Source of the DNA: Chloroflexota bacterium
Lineage (GTDB): Bacteria; Chloroflexota; Anaerolineae; Anaerolineales; UBA4823
DNA: 61,170 nucleotides
Assembly: GCA_020349245.1 (NCBI GenBank)
Contig: CP070764.1
Coordinates: forward strand, 3,915,950-3,977,119
Direction: 5' to 3'
The position numbers and the translations under genes are program-made. Positions 28,316-37,972 of the stretch are shown here, piece by piece (position 1 is the stretch's first letter; the number at the start of each line of letters is the position of its first letter). The notes under the pieces are model-generated. The model saw nothing but the letters and a program-made list of their open reading frames with translations, searched no databases and was not told the origin of the DNA.

Positions 28316-29086
28316 ATGGTATCCGATCTTGAGCTACGAAAGAAATTTCAAGTTAAGGAATTCCCACGTTCAGCAAAGTACGATCCATATTGGGTACACA
28401 AACACGAGATGGGTCCAAATGTTCTGTGGCTGACCGAAGCCCTTTGTCAGAGGATGGAATTGAAACCTGGGATGCGTGTTCTGGACTTGGGCTGTGGTAC
28501 GGCGATGAGTTCCATATTCTTGGCAAAAGAATACGGGGTACAAGTATGGGCAATTGACCTTTGGATTCGAGCGAGCGAGAATTTCGGACGCATTTGCGAT
28601 GAAGGTGTCGAAGATACTGTTTTTCCGATTCATGCTGAAGCCAGGCAATTACCTTTTGCTGATGAATTCTTTGATGCAATTGTAAGCTTGGATAGTTTTC
28701 ATTATTATGGTACTGATGTTCATTATCTCGAGTTTTATTTGCTCAAATTCCTGAAACGTGGAGGAGAGATTGGGATGATATCCCCTGCTTCGCCAATAGA
28801 GATCCCCAGTCCGTTTCCAGAACACCTAGACGATACCTGGTATTGGATGAATTCGGTCGAGTGGTGGCAAAACCACTGGGAGCGATGCCCTGGGCTGGAA
28901 GTTAAGCTGGCCGAACTGTTACCTGGGGGGTGGGAGCTGTGGGTGAGATGGCATGAATTCTTGAACTTATTTGAAACGCGAAATAGGCCAGGTGAGACGA
29001 GTGAACTCGAAGATTTGATGGCAGATCAGGGCAGGTATTTGGGTTTTGTCAGGATGATCGGCCACAGAAAAGAAATTGGTCCCTAA
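28316..29086 (+). CDS. Class I SAM-dependent methyltransferase
   Basis: This 256-residue protein has a Rossmann-type methyltransferase fold. Motif I is MRVLDLGCGTAMSSIFLA (residues ~53-70). Motif II is VWAIDLWIRASENF, and the post-motif region is PFADEFFDAIVSLDSFHYYG. Extra C-terminal helices (MNSVEWWQNHWERCPGLEV) are typical of small-molecule methyltransferases of the UbiE/DUF-type group. It has a strong ribosome site (ACAGGAGGTAAG) and stands alone, with no obvious operon partner. Substrate is unknown. Confidence 0.88.
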   Translation: MVSDLELRKKFQVKEFPRSAKYDPYWVHKHEMGPNVLWLTEALCQRMELKPGMRVLDLGCGTAMSSIFLAKEYGVQVWAIDLWIRASENFGRICDEGVEDTVFPIHAEARQLPFADEFFDAIVSLDSFHYYGTDVHYLEFYLLKFLKRGGEIGMISPASPIEIPSPFPEHLDDTWYWMNSVEWWQNHWERCPGLEVKLAELLPGGWELWVRWHEFLNLFETRNRPGETSELEDLMADQGRYLGFVRMIGHRKEIGP

Positions 29087-29466
29087 TAACCGCTTCATTT
29101 CGATAGTCCTGGGAGCTGATTCGAGGGCGTCTGATTATGTTTAGTTAATACTCATCAATTGAACGTTGTAGCCAGATAGATCAGCAGATATCTAGACAGT
29201 AAGGTGTGTATCTAGGCAAAAGCTGAGAGTTATTTTACAGATCAAACCATCACCCTGCTCTGATGGGTTTCCTACCACGGGCATCAATAAGCATTATTCA
29301 GAGAGGAAAATTAGAAAGGTTACCCGGCATACAAAAATGGATGAGAATGGCTCAAGTCCATCGGTTTGCGTGAGGCCCTTACTCGGTATGAATTGGAAAT
29401 ACCGCAAACCAAATCCAAAACATTTCACAACCCTCAGCTTACCTCCCGCGAGAGGCGGGCAGTGCC
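29087..29466. other. Intergenic region without a gene
   Basis: This 380-bp gap lies between convergent genes. It shows no supported ORF. An 8-bp inverted repeat GGTTTGCG (29363-29370) / CGCAAACC (29403-29410) and a short CCCGC/GCGGG hairpin near the 3' end of the minus-strand oxidoreductase are the only structures seen. Neither has a clear U-run. Confidence 0.5.
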
Positions 29467-30357
29467 CTATGCGGGATTGACGCCCTTAATATGCAATTTT
29501 CCCACCTGGGGTGGACCTTGCAATATTCGTTCACGCATTGCATCTGCTGGCCATTCATCTTCATAATCTTTACCATAGCGAAAAGGTGTTAGACATTCCA
29601 ACCACCATGTCGCTCCCAATTCGGAGCGTTGCTCGACCAAACTACAATCTTCTTTCGAAATTGGATCATGTGTAACCCCCATACAGATTATATCTATTGG
29701 CTGTTCATGTTTGCGATACTTACTTAGGTAACGAACTATTTCATCGAGTTGGGCCAGCTCTTCTTCATTTTCTTCAACCCAGAATAAAGGAAATGCTCCA
29801 TCCCATTTTGCAGCCCTTCTAAAGGGAGTTTTGTATGGCCAGTTTCCACCCACCCAAATAGGAATATGAGGCTGCTGTAGTGGTTTGGGTAGGAAATGTG
29901 CATTCTTGATGTGATAATATTGCCCCGCAAAGCTGAACGGTTCACCACTCCATAATCCAACCAGTACACTTAATGCTTCATCCAGCATTGCCCCTCGCTT
30001 TTTGAGATCCGGCTCTTCACCGAGGTCAGCCCACTCGGATTCTCCTCCCCCACTCCCTACACCCAGTGTTAGCCGCCCTCCTGAAAGATGATCTATTGAA
30101 ACCGCTTCGCGGGCCAGCTTCCAGGGACGGCGCCGGGGAAGGGGTGTAACCGTAGTACCGATTCGGATCCGGTGGGTGGTGACAGCAATCGCTGCCAGGG
30201 CTACCCAAGGATCAACCATAGGCAATGCCCAGCCTCCAACATGATCCCAGATGAAAAAACCGTCCCAACCTGAGTTTTCTGCATCCCGAGCTAGATCGGC
30301 CAGGACTTGTGCTTGTCCAAAGGAACCAAAGTTTGGTAAGTAAATGCCGAATTTCAT
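29467..30357 (-). CDS. LLM-class F420-dependent oxidoreductase
   Basis: This is a luciferase-like monooxygenase-fold enzyme, expected to use coenzyme F420 (or flavin). At 296 residues it has the family's hallmark segments: MKFGIYLPNFGSFGQAQVLA at the N-terminus, GWDGFFIWDHVGG, TTHRIRIGTTVTPLPRRRPW, LAREAVSIDHLSGGRLTLGV (the S-G-G/G-R-L motif) and PHIPIWVGGNWPYKTPFRRA. It is a single-gene unit. It is only a distant paralogue of the second LLM protein at 32562-33410. Substrate cannot be inferred. Confidence 0.9.
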   Translation of the reverse strand: MKFGIYLPNFGSFGQAQVLADLARDAENSGWDGFFIWDHVGGWALPMVDPWVALAAIAVTTHRIRIGTTVTPLPRRRPWKLAREAVSIDHLSGGRLTLGVGSGGGESEWADLGEEPDLKKRGAMLDEALSVLVGLWSGEPFSFAGQYYHIKNAHFLPKPLQQPHIPIWVGGNWPYKTPFRRAAKWDGAFPLFWVEENEEELAQLDEIVRYLSKYRKHEQPIDIICMGVTHDPISKEDCSLVEQRSELGATWWLECLTPFRYGKDYEDEWPADAMRERILQGPPQVGKLHIKGVNPA

Positions 30358-30441
30358 AGAACTGCCCTTTTTTTATTCCTGTTTTTCGGTTTATTAGTTT
30401 TTAAGCAGATTTCTTCTTGGAACAAAGGTACCTAAGCACCA

Positions 30442-30671
30442 TTATACAAGAGAATGCTTTTTCTCCAGCATCCTCATTATCTCTTCTGCTGCTTCTGGCA
30501 TGTTGGAAAGAGTCCAGCTACACAGAATACATCAGTGTTCATTAACGATTTCATCGCTTCAGAATAAGTTTTGAGGGAAAATTTTACGGCGGTAATTAAA
30601 TAATGCATTTTCCATCGGTCGGTGCCGAAGCGCTTCACCAGCATTATCGATGCGTATGACTGGCAATCCAA
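30442..30671 (-). pseudogene. Possible decayed small gene upstream of the LLM oxidoreductase
   Basis: Two minus-strand segments look weakly coding. One ORF ends ...KSLMNTDVFCVAGLF. A shifted frame then reads TLSNMPEAAEEIMRMLEKKH to a stop at 30442. The second segment looks like an amphipathic helix. A single frameshift would join them. No ribosome site or recognised family, so this is tentative. The rest of the 591-bp gap (30358-30948) holds a TATAAT at 30441-30446 (minus strand) with no good -35, and nothing else I can support. Confidence 0.25.
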
Positions 30672-30948
30672 ACTATCGCATAGGAAAAGGTCTTGTAGTC
30701 ATCATTGACAGCATTTTGAACACATATCTACAAATCACTGCCATCTTCTCCCTGGAAAGTAAGCAAACAACGGTATTCGTTCTGGAGAGGCGAGCAATTC
30801 TCTAAGTAATATATGTAACTATCCTGCTACTCATCCACCAAATCCTTAATTGACTTTGATTGATTATTTTCGAATCTCGGCTGGTAAATAACGCGTGATA
30901 TGGATAAAATATTGATTACCTTTTGCCTGGCTCACAAGGAGTTATCAG

Positions 30949-31908
30949 ATCGGAGCTGAATCAGCACCAACACTTGTAATTTATAACCCCACTGCTGGGA
31001 ATGGCCGTGCCAGGAAATTTTGGCCATCAGTAGAAAATGCACTTAATGAATTGGGTTTAAATTTTCGCGTCGCCATCACCCGCGCCCCATTTCACGCACG
31101 AGAACTTGCCGAACACGCAATAAATGAATTTTCGCAGATAATCTCCGTTGGAGGTGATGGAACCGTTCATGAGATTGTCAATGGATTAATGCTTGCCTCC
31201 CAAGAGCAGGAAACGATTCCACTCGGCATCATACCCCTTGGTAAAGGGGATGATTTTGCTAAAATGATCCCGCCGGAAACACCAATTGGCAATCAACCAT
31301 TCAACTGGCAAACAGCAATTGAGAAAATACAGGCTGGTAAAACAGCCTTATTTGATGTTGGCCGAATTGAAGGTGATAACCTGAGACCTGAATACGGAAG
31401 CGGTGAATATTACTTCATCAACAGCTTTGATGTAGGTTTCGGTGCTCATGGGGCTCAAAATCTAACCACGATACCTTCATATTTCCAAGGGCTCTCAGCG
31501 TACCTGGCAACTATTGTCAAGACTATGGTTAATTATCCAACCCTAAATTTGCGGCTTCAAATTGACGGCAGAGAACCGTTTGAACAATCCACAACCATCA
31601 CTGCTATCATGAATGGTCGCTGTATGGGGAATAGTTTTTGGTTTTGCCCTCAAGCATTTGCTGATGACGGATTATTTGACGTATTGGTGAGCGATAAAGT
31701 CGGTCGCCTGTCAATTTTGCGCTTGCTTCCCAAGCTCATGAAAGGAACGCACACGGATGAGCCAGTCGTACACATGCACCGTGCCCGCAAAGTTGTAATT
31801 GAATCCCGGGAACCGATTATTGTCGAAACCGATGGAGAAATTCCTTTTCTTGAATCCCGGCGTCTGGAGCTAAGTGTGTTGCACAAACGATTGCGGGTTA
31901 TTATCTAA
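30949..31908 (+). CDS. Diacylglycerol kinase-family lipid kinase, apparent ATC start
   Basis: This is a DAGK-catalytic-domain protein that would phosphorylate a lipid such as diacylglycerol with ATP. Residues 9-16 (LVIYNPTAGNGRA) are the N-terminal nucleotide-binding strand. SVGGDGTVHEIVNGL carries Gly68-Gly69-Asp70-Gly71-Thr72. LGIIPLGKGDDFAKMI and the C-terminal EPIIVETDGEIPF follow. The nearest standard start is a TTG at 31051, which would delete the conserved N-terminus. Upstream the frame is open to a TGA at 30913 and contains no ATG, GTG or TTG. An AAGGAG site (30936-30941) sits 7 nt before ATC 30949, giving 319 residues. A sequencing error or a rare start codon are both possible. Confidence 0.85.
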   Translation: MGAESAPTLVIYNPTAGNGRARKFWPSVENALNELGLNFRVAITRAPFHARELAEHAINEFSQIISVGGDGTVHEIVNGLMLASQEQETIPLGIIPLGKGDDFAKMIPPETPIGNQPFNWQTAIEKIQAGKTALFDVGRIEGDNLRPEYGSGEYYFINSFDVGFGAHGAQNLTTIPSYFQGLSAYLATIVKTMVNYPTLNLRLQIDGREPFEQSTTITAIMNGRCMGNSFWFCPQAFADDGLFDVLVSDKVGRLSILRLLPKLMKGTHTDEPVVHMHRARKVVIESREPIIVETDGEIPFLESRRLELSVLHKRLRVII

Positions 31909-32110
31909 GCTCTTTCTCTTGAAGGTTCGATGCCAAAGTTCACGAAACTCATTTTTTGCAGGAACGTACTCAAACGGCTTTTGATATCAGAGATCGCAGA
32001 CTCTATCGATGTTTATGAACCTTCTGAATGATTTAGCAGTATCCAAGAGTGTCTTTATCGTTCACAATTGATCCACTGGTATTCAATTCCAAAAAAGGAG
32101 AAAATAAGAG

Positions 32111-32293
32111 ATGAAAGGTAATTCAGTTTGGGCTGGTCTGATTGTACTGAGCGGATTTATCCTTGGCGTTATCGCTTTCCTGGCTGGGGTATTAGCGATA
32201 TTGAATGAATATAATTATATTGGCGGGGGGCTTTGCTTCTTGGCTTCAGCGCTGGTATTTGGTTTATTGGCAAACGCAATTTACCGCAATTAA
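32111..32293 (+). CDS. Small two-helix membrane protein
   Basis: This is a 60-residue protein with two hydrophobic helices (AGLIVLSGFILGVIAFLAGV and GGGLCFLASALVFGLLANAI) joined by a short polar loop. A good AAAAAAGGAGAA ribosome site lies 12 nt before ATG, and a terminator follows at 32328. I recognise no family. The ribosome site, composition and terminator support it as a real gene. Confidence 0.6.
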   Translation: MKGNSVWAGLIVLSGFILGVIAFLAGVLAILNEYNYIGGGLCFLASALVFGLLANAIYRN

Positions 32294-32327
32294 GCAATTC
32301 AAAATTCATACATCCTTTGTCAAAATA

Positions 32328-32359
32328 AGAAGATGGGATGGTTTCCATCTTCTATTTTC
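32328..32359 (+). terminator. Rho-independent terminator after the small membrane protein
   Basis: AGAAGATGG (32328-32336) pairs perfectly with CCATCTTCT (32345-32353) around an 8-nt loop, followed by ATTTTCAT. The complementary strand also runs into TTATTTTG, so it could work both ways. Confidence 0.8.
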
Positions 32360-32561
32360 ATATTCGAAACAAATATCGTCTCTCAAGCCAGCATAATACT
32401 TCATATGCTGAGACTTGTTTCCCAGCATCAGTTGTTCGCCATTTAATGAAAATTTTCCACACAATATTTCAAACGATTCAAACTGGGACAATCACTCCCT
32501 CGAGTAGACATTATTTGATAAACGCATATAATAGAAGATCATTAATAGGAGCAATCCCCCG

Positions 32562-33410
32562 ATGAAATACGGCATCCATCTTTTCGCGACAGAGGCTTCG
32601 ATTCAGCCTGGGGAATTCGCCGCAGCTGTCGAAACTCGAGGATTTGATTCTGCCTGGTTTTCAGAGCATACCCACATCCCTCTTGGATTTTTGCAATCAC
32701 CCAGAGAGAAGCGCACATTACCCGAGTATTACTGGCAAACCTATGACCCATTCATTGCCTCTGGGTTAGCGGCAGCGGCAACAACGTCGCTGAAAATCGG
32801 GACAGGCGTATCTCTCATCCTCCAGCATGATCCCATATCGCTTGCTAAGTCAGTAGCAACCCTCGATCAGGTATCTTCAGGCCGTTTTCTTTTTGGGGTA
32901 GGTGTTGGCTGGTTGGCAGAGGAGATGGAAAATCATGGAATCCGTTACCAAACCCGTTACCGCCAGGCTGGTGAGCAGCTTGCGGCAATGAAGTTAATCT
33001 GGACTGAACCTGAGCCGGAATTCCAGGGAAACTTTATTCGCTTCACCAAGATGAAGACTTATCCGAAACCTTTGCAAAGTCCACATCCACCCATTATTGC
33101 TGGAAGTGGGATTGGTGTGAAAAGCATGGAATTCATCATCGAGCACTGCGATGGATGGATGCCAATCGTGGGCAACACCAGCTGGCAGCAGATAAAGGAT
33201 TCCCTGCCGAAATTGAAAAGACAAGCGCGACAATTCGGCAGGGATCCGGATATTATCGATTTGTCTGTTTTTTGCTGGTCAGCCCCAGACGAATTCACGA
33301 TCGATGACATGGCCGAACAGGGAATCAATCGCATCGTTATCTCACTTGAAGCAAAATCTCGCGACACAGCCCTTAGAGATCTGGATGAATATACGAAATT
33401 GAACGATTAA
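32562..33410 (+). CDS. LLM-class F420-dependent oxidoreductase (TIGR03619-like)
   Basis: This 282-residue luciferase-fold oxidoreductase has N-terminus KYGIHLFATEASIQPGEFAA, then RGFDSAWFSEHTHIP (the family's W-x-x-E-H motif), LKIGTGVSLILQHDPISLAK, LDQVSSGRFLFGVGVGWLAE and PHPPIIAGSGIGVKSMEF. These match the TIGR03619 F420-dependent group. The ribosome site is TAGGAG, 9 nt before ATG 32562. It is a single-gene unit. The reaction is unknown; members commonly reduce or oxidise small carbonyl or enone substrates. Confidence 0.9.
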   Translation: MKYGIHLFATEASIQPGEFAAAVETRGFDSAWFSEHTHIPLGFLQSPREKRTLPEYYWQTYDPFIASGLAAAATTSLKIGTGVSLILQHDPISLAKSVATLDQVSSGRFLFGVGVGWLAEEMENHGIRYQTRYRQAGEQLAAMKLIWTEPEPEFQGNFIRFTKMKTYPKPLQSPHPPIIAGSGIGVKSMEFIIEHCDGWMPIVGNTSWQQIKDSLPKLKRQARQFGRDPDIIDLSVFCWSAPDEFTIDDMAEQGINRIVISLEAKSRDTALRDLDEYTKLND

Positions 33411-33466
33411 ATCCGGGATTTCAGCGAAATCGATCTTGCTACAGATTTGAAAGCAGCAATAAAAAA

Positions 33467-33494
33467 TTGACCAAAATATGCTCATTCTTATCAA
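33467..33494 (+). promoter_or_regulatory. Possible promoter of the oligopeptidase gene
   Basis: TTGACC (33467-33472) and TATCAA (33489-33494) are separated by 16 bp, 25 bp before the ATG at 33519. Confidence 0.35.
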
Positions 33495-33518
33495 TTATCC
33501 CATTTGAAAGGAAGCCAT

Positions 33519-35339
33519 ATGAGTCTCGATCAAACCAAATTACCTCACTGGGATTTGAGCAACGTTTTTCCGGGTCTGGACTCACCGGAATTCAAGCTGG
33601 CACTCCAGGAAGTCACTACTCAACTCGACGAATTGGATGAGTATATTAATAAACAAAAATTGAACAATTCCGCTCATCCCCCAGCGGACAGCGGGCTTGG
33701 ATCGCACAGCAACCATGTTGCCTATTTGGTGGAGCAGCTAAACACAGTTTTTACTTCCGTCAACACCCTGAATAATTATGTCAGCTCGTATACAAGCACA
33801 GACTCTTTCAACACCCAGGCCAAGAACCTTTATTCCCAAATTCAGGCTATTGTGGTTCGCGCGAGAGAAGTAGAATTATTCTTTACTTCATGGTTGAGGT
33901 CAATTGAAAATAATCTGACCGCTGCCATAGAATCAAACCCTATTGCTGCACAATACAATTTTTATCTCCAGGAACTAGCACAGAGAAGTCTATACTTAAT
34001 GAGTCCAAAAGAGGAATCATTAGCCAACGAACTCTCCCTCAGCAGTTTGAGGGCCTGGAAGAATCTTCAGGGAACAATCACCTCTCAATTGACAATTGAG
34101 TTCAAAATCGATGGCGAGGATACATTTTTACCTCTGCCTGCTTTACAGAATATCCGCCGCTACAATCCTGATTCACATGTTCGCCAGGCAGCATTTAACG
34201 CGGAGATACAAGCGCTGGGAAGCGTTCGTGAACCACTCGCTGCCTGCATGAACGGCGTCAAGGGCTTTCAGAATGTCCTCGATTATCGACGGGGCAGAAA
34301 AAATGCGATCCATACATCCTTGGATGAATATCGCATCGACCAAGATACCCTTGAGGTGATGCTTTCCGCGATGCGAGCTTCTTTCCCGTCGTTTAGAAGA
34401 TACCTGGAACATAAGGCAAAGCGATTCAATAAAAAAGCACTACCCTGGTGGGACTTATTCGCACCAGTTGCAGAAAATAATCGTATTTACAGCTGGGGAG
34501 AATCTCAGGATTTCATTATCGATAATTTTGCTACTTTCTCTTCAAACCTGGCGAACTTCGCTCAAAAAGCATTTGCACAGAATTGGATTGATGCAGAACC
34601 TCGTAGTGGCAAAAGGGGTGGAGCGTTTTGCATGCGAATACCGAGTGCCGAAGAATCGCGAATCCTTTGCAACTTCGATGGCTCTCTCGACCAGATATCT
34701 ACTATCGCTCATGAATTAGGTCACGCTTACCATATTGAATGCCAACGAGGGAAGAAATTTCTCCAGTATCAAACACCGATGACCTTGGCGGAAACTGCCT
34801 CGACGTTTTGTGAGACGATTATCATGGAAGCCGCCTTGGAGCAAGCGGAATCTCCTGATGAAAAACTGTCCATCCTTGAGACATTGCTGATTGGCGACAC
34901 ACAGATAATCGTGGATATCTCATCCCGTTATTTGTTTGAAAAAGAAGTTTTTGAACGGCGAAAAGAAGCCGAGTTATCCGCAGATGAATTATGTGAGCTA
35001 ATGACCAAAGCCCAGGTAGCGACTTACGGAGATGCATTAGATCCCGAGCATCTGCACCCTTACATGTGGTCGTGGAAGCCCCATTATTTCCGCGAGGATA
35101 TCGCATTTTACAATTATCCCTATGCTTTTGGGCTTCTATTCAGTGCGGGGTTGTATGCAGTCTACAAGGAGCGCGGTAAAGAATTTGTTCCCCAATTTCA
35201 GTCATTTCTCTCTAATACAGGTATGGCAAAGCCTGTCGAGCTTGCTGCGAATTTCGGTATCAATATCCAATCAATCGAGTTTTGGACGAGCAGCCTGGAT
35301 GTACTGCAGAATAGAATTGAGCGCTACCTTGCACTCTAG
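33519..35339 (+). CDS. M3-family oligoendopeptidase
   Basis: This is a cytoplasmic zinc metallopeptidase (PepF/M3B type) that degrades oligopeptides. At 606 residues from ATG 33519 it is full length. The zinc motif is HELGH (His398, Glu399, His402) in TIAHELGHAYHIE, with the third ligand expected in MTLAETASTFCETI. The PepF/M3B N-terminal start LPHWDLSNVFPGLDSPEF and the C-terminal SWKPHYFREDIAFYNYPYAF with FGLLFSAGLYAVYKE are present. An upstream in-frame TTG (33504) is less likely, because AAAGGA lies 7 nt before ATG 33519. It is monocistronic. Confidence 0.95.
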   Translation: MSLDQTKLPHWDLSNVFPGLDSPEFKLALQEVTTQLDELDEYINKQKLNNSAHPPADSGLGSHSNHVAYLVEQLNTVFTSVNTLNNYVSSYTSTDSFNTQAKNLYSQIQAIVVRAREVELFFTSWLRSIENNLTAAIESNPIAAQYNFYLQELAQRSLYLMSPKEESLANELSLSSLRAWKNLQGTITSQLTIEFKIDGEDTFLPLPALQNIRRYNPDSHVRQAAFNAEIQALGSVREPLAACMNGVKGFQNVLDYRRGRKNAIHTSLDEYRIDQDTLEVMLSAMRASFPSFRRYLEHKAKRFNKKALPWWDLFAPVAENNRIYSWGESQDFIIDNFATFSSNLANFAQKAFAQNWIDAEPRSGKRGGAFCMRIPSAEESRILCNFDGSLDQISTIAHELGHAYHIECQRGKKFLQYQTPMTLAETASTFCETIIMEAALEQAESPDEKLSILETLLIGDTQIIVDISSRYLFEKEVFERRKEAELSADELCELMTKAQVATYGDALDPEHLHPYMWSWKPHYFREDIAFYNYPYAFGLLFSAGLYAVYKERGKEFVPQFQSFLSNTGMAKPVELAANFGINIQSIEFWTSSLDVLQNRIERYLAL

Positions 35340-35468
35340 ATTTATTAAATCAAATTGAGGGAGCTTATTTCCCATTCGGAATTTCTATGGCTTGGCTGCA
35401 AAAAATGTTGGTTAATAATGGTTTCAGCTCAACCTTGTTCATAAAATATTCTGTAATTAACCCCAATA

Positions 35469-36149
35469 ATGGATATGTTAGAGCGTCTTGAAAAAATAAC
35501 CACACCAAAACCCCCGAGACCTTTTTCCATCGGTGAGGAGATCTTTCACAGCATCACACACGGAATTGGTTCAGCTTTAAGTATCGCTGGATTAACTTTA
35601 CTTCTCGTTTTGGCAATCCTTCGAGGAGATGTATATCAAATCATCAGCTTCGCAATTTTTGGCAGCAGCCTGGTTATCCTCTATTTATCATCCACTTTGT
35701 ATCATGGTATCCAAGAACCGAAAACCAAAAGAATCTTTAAGATCTTCGATCATTCCTCCATTTATTTGGTCATTGCAGGAACCTATACACCATTTCTTCT
35801 GGTTGCTCTCAGAGACACAGCCGGGTGGATCTTATTGGCAATTGTCTGGTTTATAGCAATTACCGGCATTACACTGAAAATCCTATTCATCGAGAGATTT
35901 CAAGTATTATCTGTAATTTCTTACTTGTTGATGGGATGGCTGTGCGTGTTCATTTTTCAGGAAATGTTAGCCAACATACCATTGGGTGGGATAATCTGGC
36001 TTGCAGCAGGTGGGATGTTTTATACAATCGGGGTGATATTCTACGCCCTGCAGAGAATTCCATACATGCACACTGTTTGGCATTTCTTTGTCCTGGGAGG
36101 CAGCATCTGTCATTACTTTGCTGTGCTATTTTATCTAGCTCCAATTTAA
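35469..36149 (+). CDS. Hemolysin III family membrane protein (YqfA/PAQR-like)
   Basis: This 226-residue integral membrane protein has seven helices, of the hemolysin III / PAQR superfamily. Conserved features are PFSIGEEIFHSITHGIGSAL, SLVILYLSSTLYHGIQEPK (S-x3-H), FDHSSIYLVIAGTYTPFLL (the F-D-H motif) and HTVWHFFVLGGSICHYFAVL (H-x3-H). These His/Asp positions line a metal site in the superfamily. The name is historical; most members are not proven haemolysins. The ribosome site is weak and the start could also be Met3. Confidence 0.9.
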   Translation: MDMLERLEKITTPKPPRPFSIGEEIFHSITHGIGSALSIAGLTLLLVLAILRGDVYQIISFAIFGSSLVILYLSSTLYHGIQEPKTKRIFKIFDHSSIYLVIAGTYTPFLLVALRDTAGWILLAIVWFIAITGITLKILFIERFQVLSVISYLLMGWLCVFIFQEMLANIPLGGIIWLAAGGMFYTIGVIFYALQRIPYMHTVWHFFVLGGSICHYFAVLFYLAPI

Positions 36150-36269
36150 TCCATCAGGCGAAAAGACAGTAAAATATGCATGCACTCATCAATCCTTTAT
36201 ATATTCGCCTTCGAAGAATTGACCTCAGGTAATGAATATTAATTTTACTGGATTAATACCCTCCTCCAA

Positions 36270-37883
36270 GTGAAAAACAAAAGCAGCAGTTTATTTTTCT
36301 TTTTTCCATTTCTCATCGCAGTCTACCCCGTGCTCACGCTCATGGCGCATAATGCAGCTGAGATGCCGCTGGTAGATAGCCTCAGGTCTCTATTTCTCAC
36401 AATTATTCTCTGTGCACTGCTCAACATATCCATACTTTTGTTGATTAAAAATCCGTTCAAAGCTGCCCTGCTTACCACATTAATACTGGTACTTTTTTTC
36501 TCTTATGGGCATCTTAATCTCCTATTACGCAATTGGAACATCTTCGCGATATCTCTGGGAAGACATAGGGTGCTTATACCGTTATATACCTTTATTTTGG
36601 TAATTGGCGCAACGCTGATACTTGTTTCCAAGCGCGAACTCACCTTTCTCAGCCGGTTTCTCAATGTCTTTTCGGTCGTCTTGCTTATATTCCCCATGTA
36701 CCAGATTGGCATCTACTGGATACAGGATTCCATCGCTCAGCGAGGACAGGAAAATAATCCCTCCACGAGCAAATCAGTATTCTTATCTCCAAACCAGATC
36801 CCAAGAGATGTGTACTATATCCTCACCGATGGATATCCCCGCCATGATTTTATCCAACGTTTCCTGAATTACGACAATTCCGATTTTCTTAAACAACTAT
36901 CCGCAAGAGGTTTCTACGTCGCGGAATGCAGCCAATCGAATTACACAGATACTCGGTTTGCAATGGCATCGACACTGAACATGGTATACCTGGATAACGG
37001 TACCGGGGCTTCAGAAGTTGTGTTCCCGGGTGCCATCTTGGACAACATGATTCGTTCTGGGATTGTCCAACAAAACTTTTCTGCTTTGGATTACCAGATC
37101 ATCACCTTTGAATCTGGTTATAAATGGCTTCGCTGGCAAGACACGGATGTTCATCTTGATCCAGCTGTGGAGAGGTCAAGACGCACATTATCCGGCATCC
37201 GGATAAACGATTTCGAGTATCTCCTGCTCAATACCACCGCGGCCAAATTCCTTCTCGACTTGCCCTTCGTGCTAAACCCAACCGAAGCTAATCGCATTGC
37301 TGAAATCCTGAACAGCCCGCGCGCATCCCATAGGGACCGGGTATTCTTTGCATTGGATTATTTGCCTGAAATGTCCTCAGCAAAGGATAAACCAGTCTTT
37401 GTCTACGGCCACATTATCTTTCCTCACCCACCATTCATTGTTAATGCAGATGGCAAAGCCCTGCGGAATTCACCCGAAAATGAGCTCGCTGGTTACGGTG
37501 ACCAGATTGCGTACCTGGACACCCGCTTGATTGAAATCATTGATCAATTAATCGCCAACACAGATCCCGACCCCATCATAATCATCCAGGGTGACCATGG
37601 TGCGACAATAGAATATAAGGAACGCGATATTGATTTGGCAAACAGGTTAGGAATTCTTAATGCATATTATCTCCCCGCTGGAGAAGAATCCCTGGGTGAA
37701 AAAAACGGTGATCCGACGAATAGCTTGTATCCTAGGATAACACCCGTAAACACATTCCGGTTAATATTTGATCAATATTTTAACGGCCAATATGGTCTTC
37801 TTCCAGACAAGAGTATAATCGGTCGGCAAAGTCCTTTTACAGAGCTGCCCTGCCCTACCAAACCGCTAAATATAGGCGAATAA
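36270..37883 (+). CDS. Membrane-anchored sulfatase-fold (alkaline phosphatase superfamily) protein
   Basis: The first ~150 residues hold about five membrane helices. Residues ~170-520 are an alkaline-phosphatase/sulfatase-fold catalytic domain: PRDVYYILTDGYPRHDFIQR (metal-binding Asp plus Thr nucleophile position), AMASTLNMVYLD, VYGHIIFPHPPFIVNADG and IIIQGDHGATIEY (metal-ligand D-H-G). This architecture resembles LTA-synthase-like phosphotransferases or surface-glycan sulfatases. Start codon GTG 36270. Substrate unknown. The next two genes (small membrane protein, methyltransferase) may belong to the same surface-glycan cluster, but spacing (89 bp) is loose. Confidence 0.78.
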   Translation: MKNKSSSLFFFFPFLIAVYPVLTLMAHNAAEMPLVDSLRSLFLTIILCALLNISILLLIKNPFKAALLTTLILVLFFSYGHLNLLLRNWNIFAISLGRHRVLIPLYTFILVIGATLILVSKRELTFLSRFLNVFSVVLLIFPMYQIGIYWIQDSIAQRGQENNPSTSKSVFLSPNQIPRDVYYILTDGYPRHDFIQRFLNYDNSDFLKQLSARGFYVAECSQSNYTDTRFAMASTLNMVYLDNGTGASEVVFPGAILDNMIRSGIVQQNFSALDYQIITFESGYKWLRWQDTDVHLDPAVERSRRTLSGIRINDFEYLLLNTTAAKFLLDLPFVLNPTEANRIAEILNSPRASHRDRVFFALDYLPEMSSAKDKPVFVYGHIIFPHPPFIVNADGKALRNSPENELAGYGDQIAYLDTRLIEIIDQLIANTDPDPIIIIQGDHGATIEYKERDIDLANRLGILNAYYLPAGEESLGEKNGDPTNSLYPRITPVNTFRLIFDQYFNGQYGLLPDKSIIGRQSPFTELPCPTKPLNIGE

Positions 37884-37972
37884 CAACCCATTTTAATGGT
37901 TTTCTTTCAACATACCTCACACCATTGCGTATATAATACAGCCTGTGATTTAAAAAGTACCTGGAGGCGTAG

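Noticed and set aside
29366..29566. 66-residue plus-strand ORF overlapping the LLM oxidoreductase 3' end
   Set aside because: No ribosome site, overlaps a well supported gene on the other strand and has non-coding-like composition.
33504..33518. TTG start 5 codons upstream in the M3 oligopeptidase
   Set aside because: The AAAGGA ribosome site lies within those codons and is placed correctly for ATG 33519.
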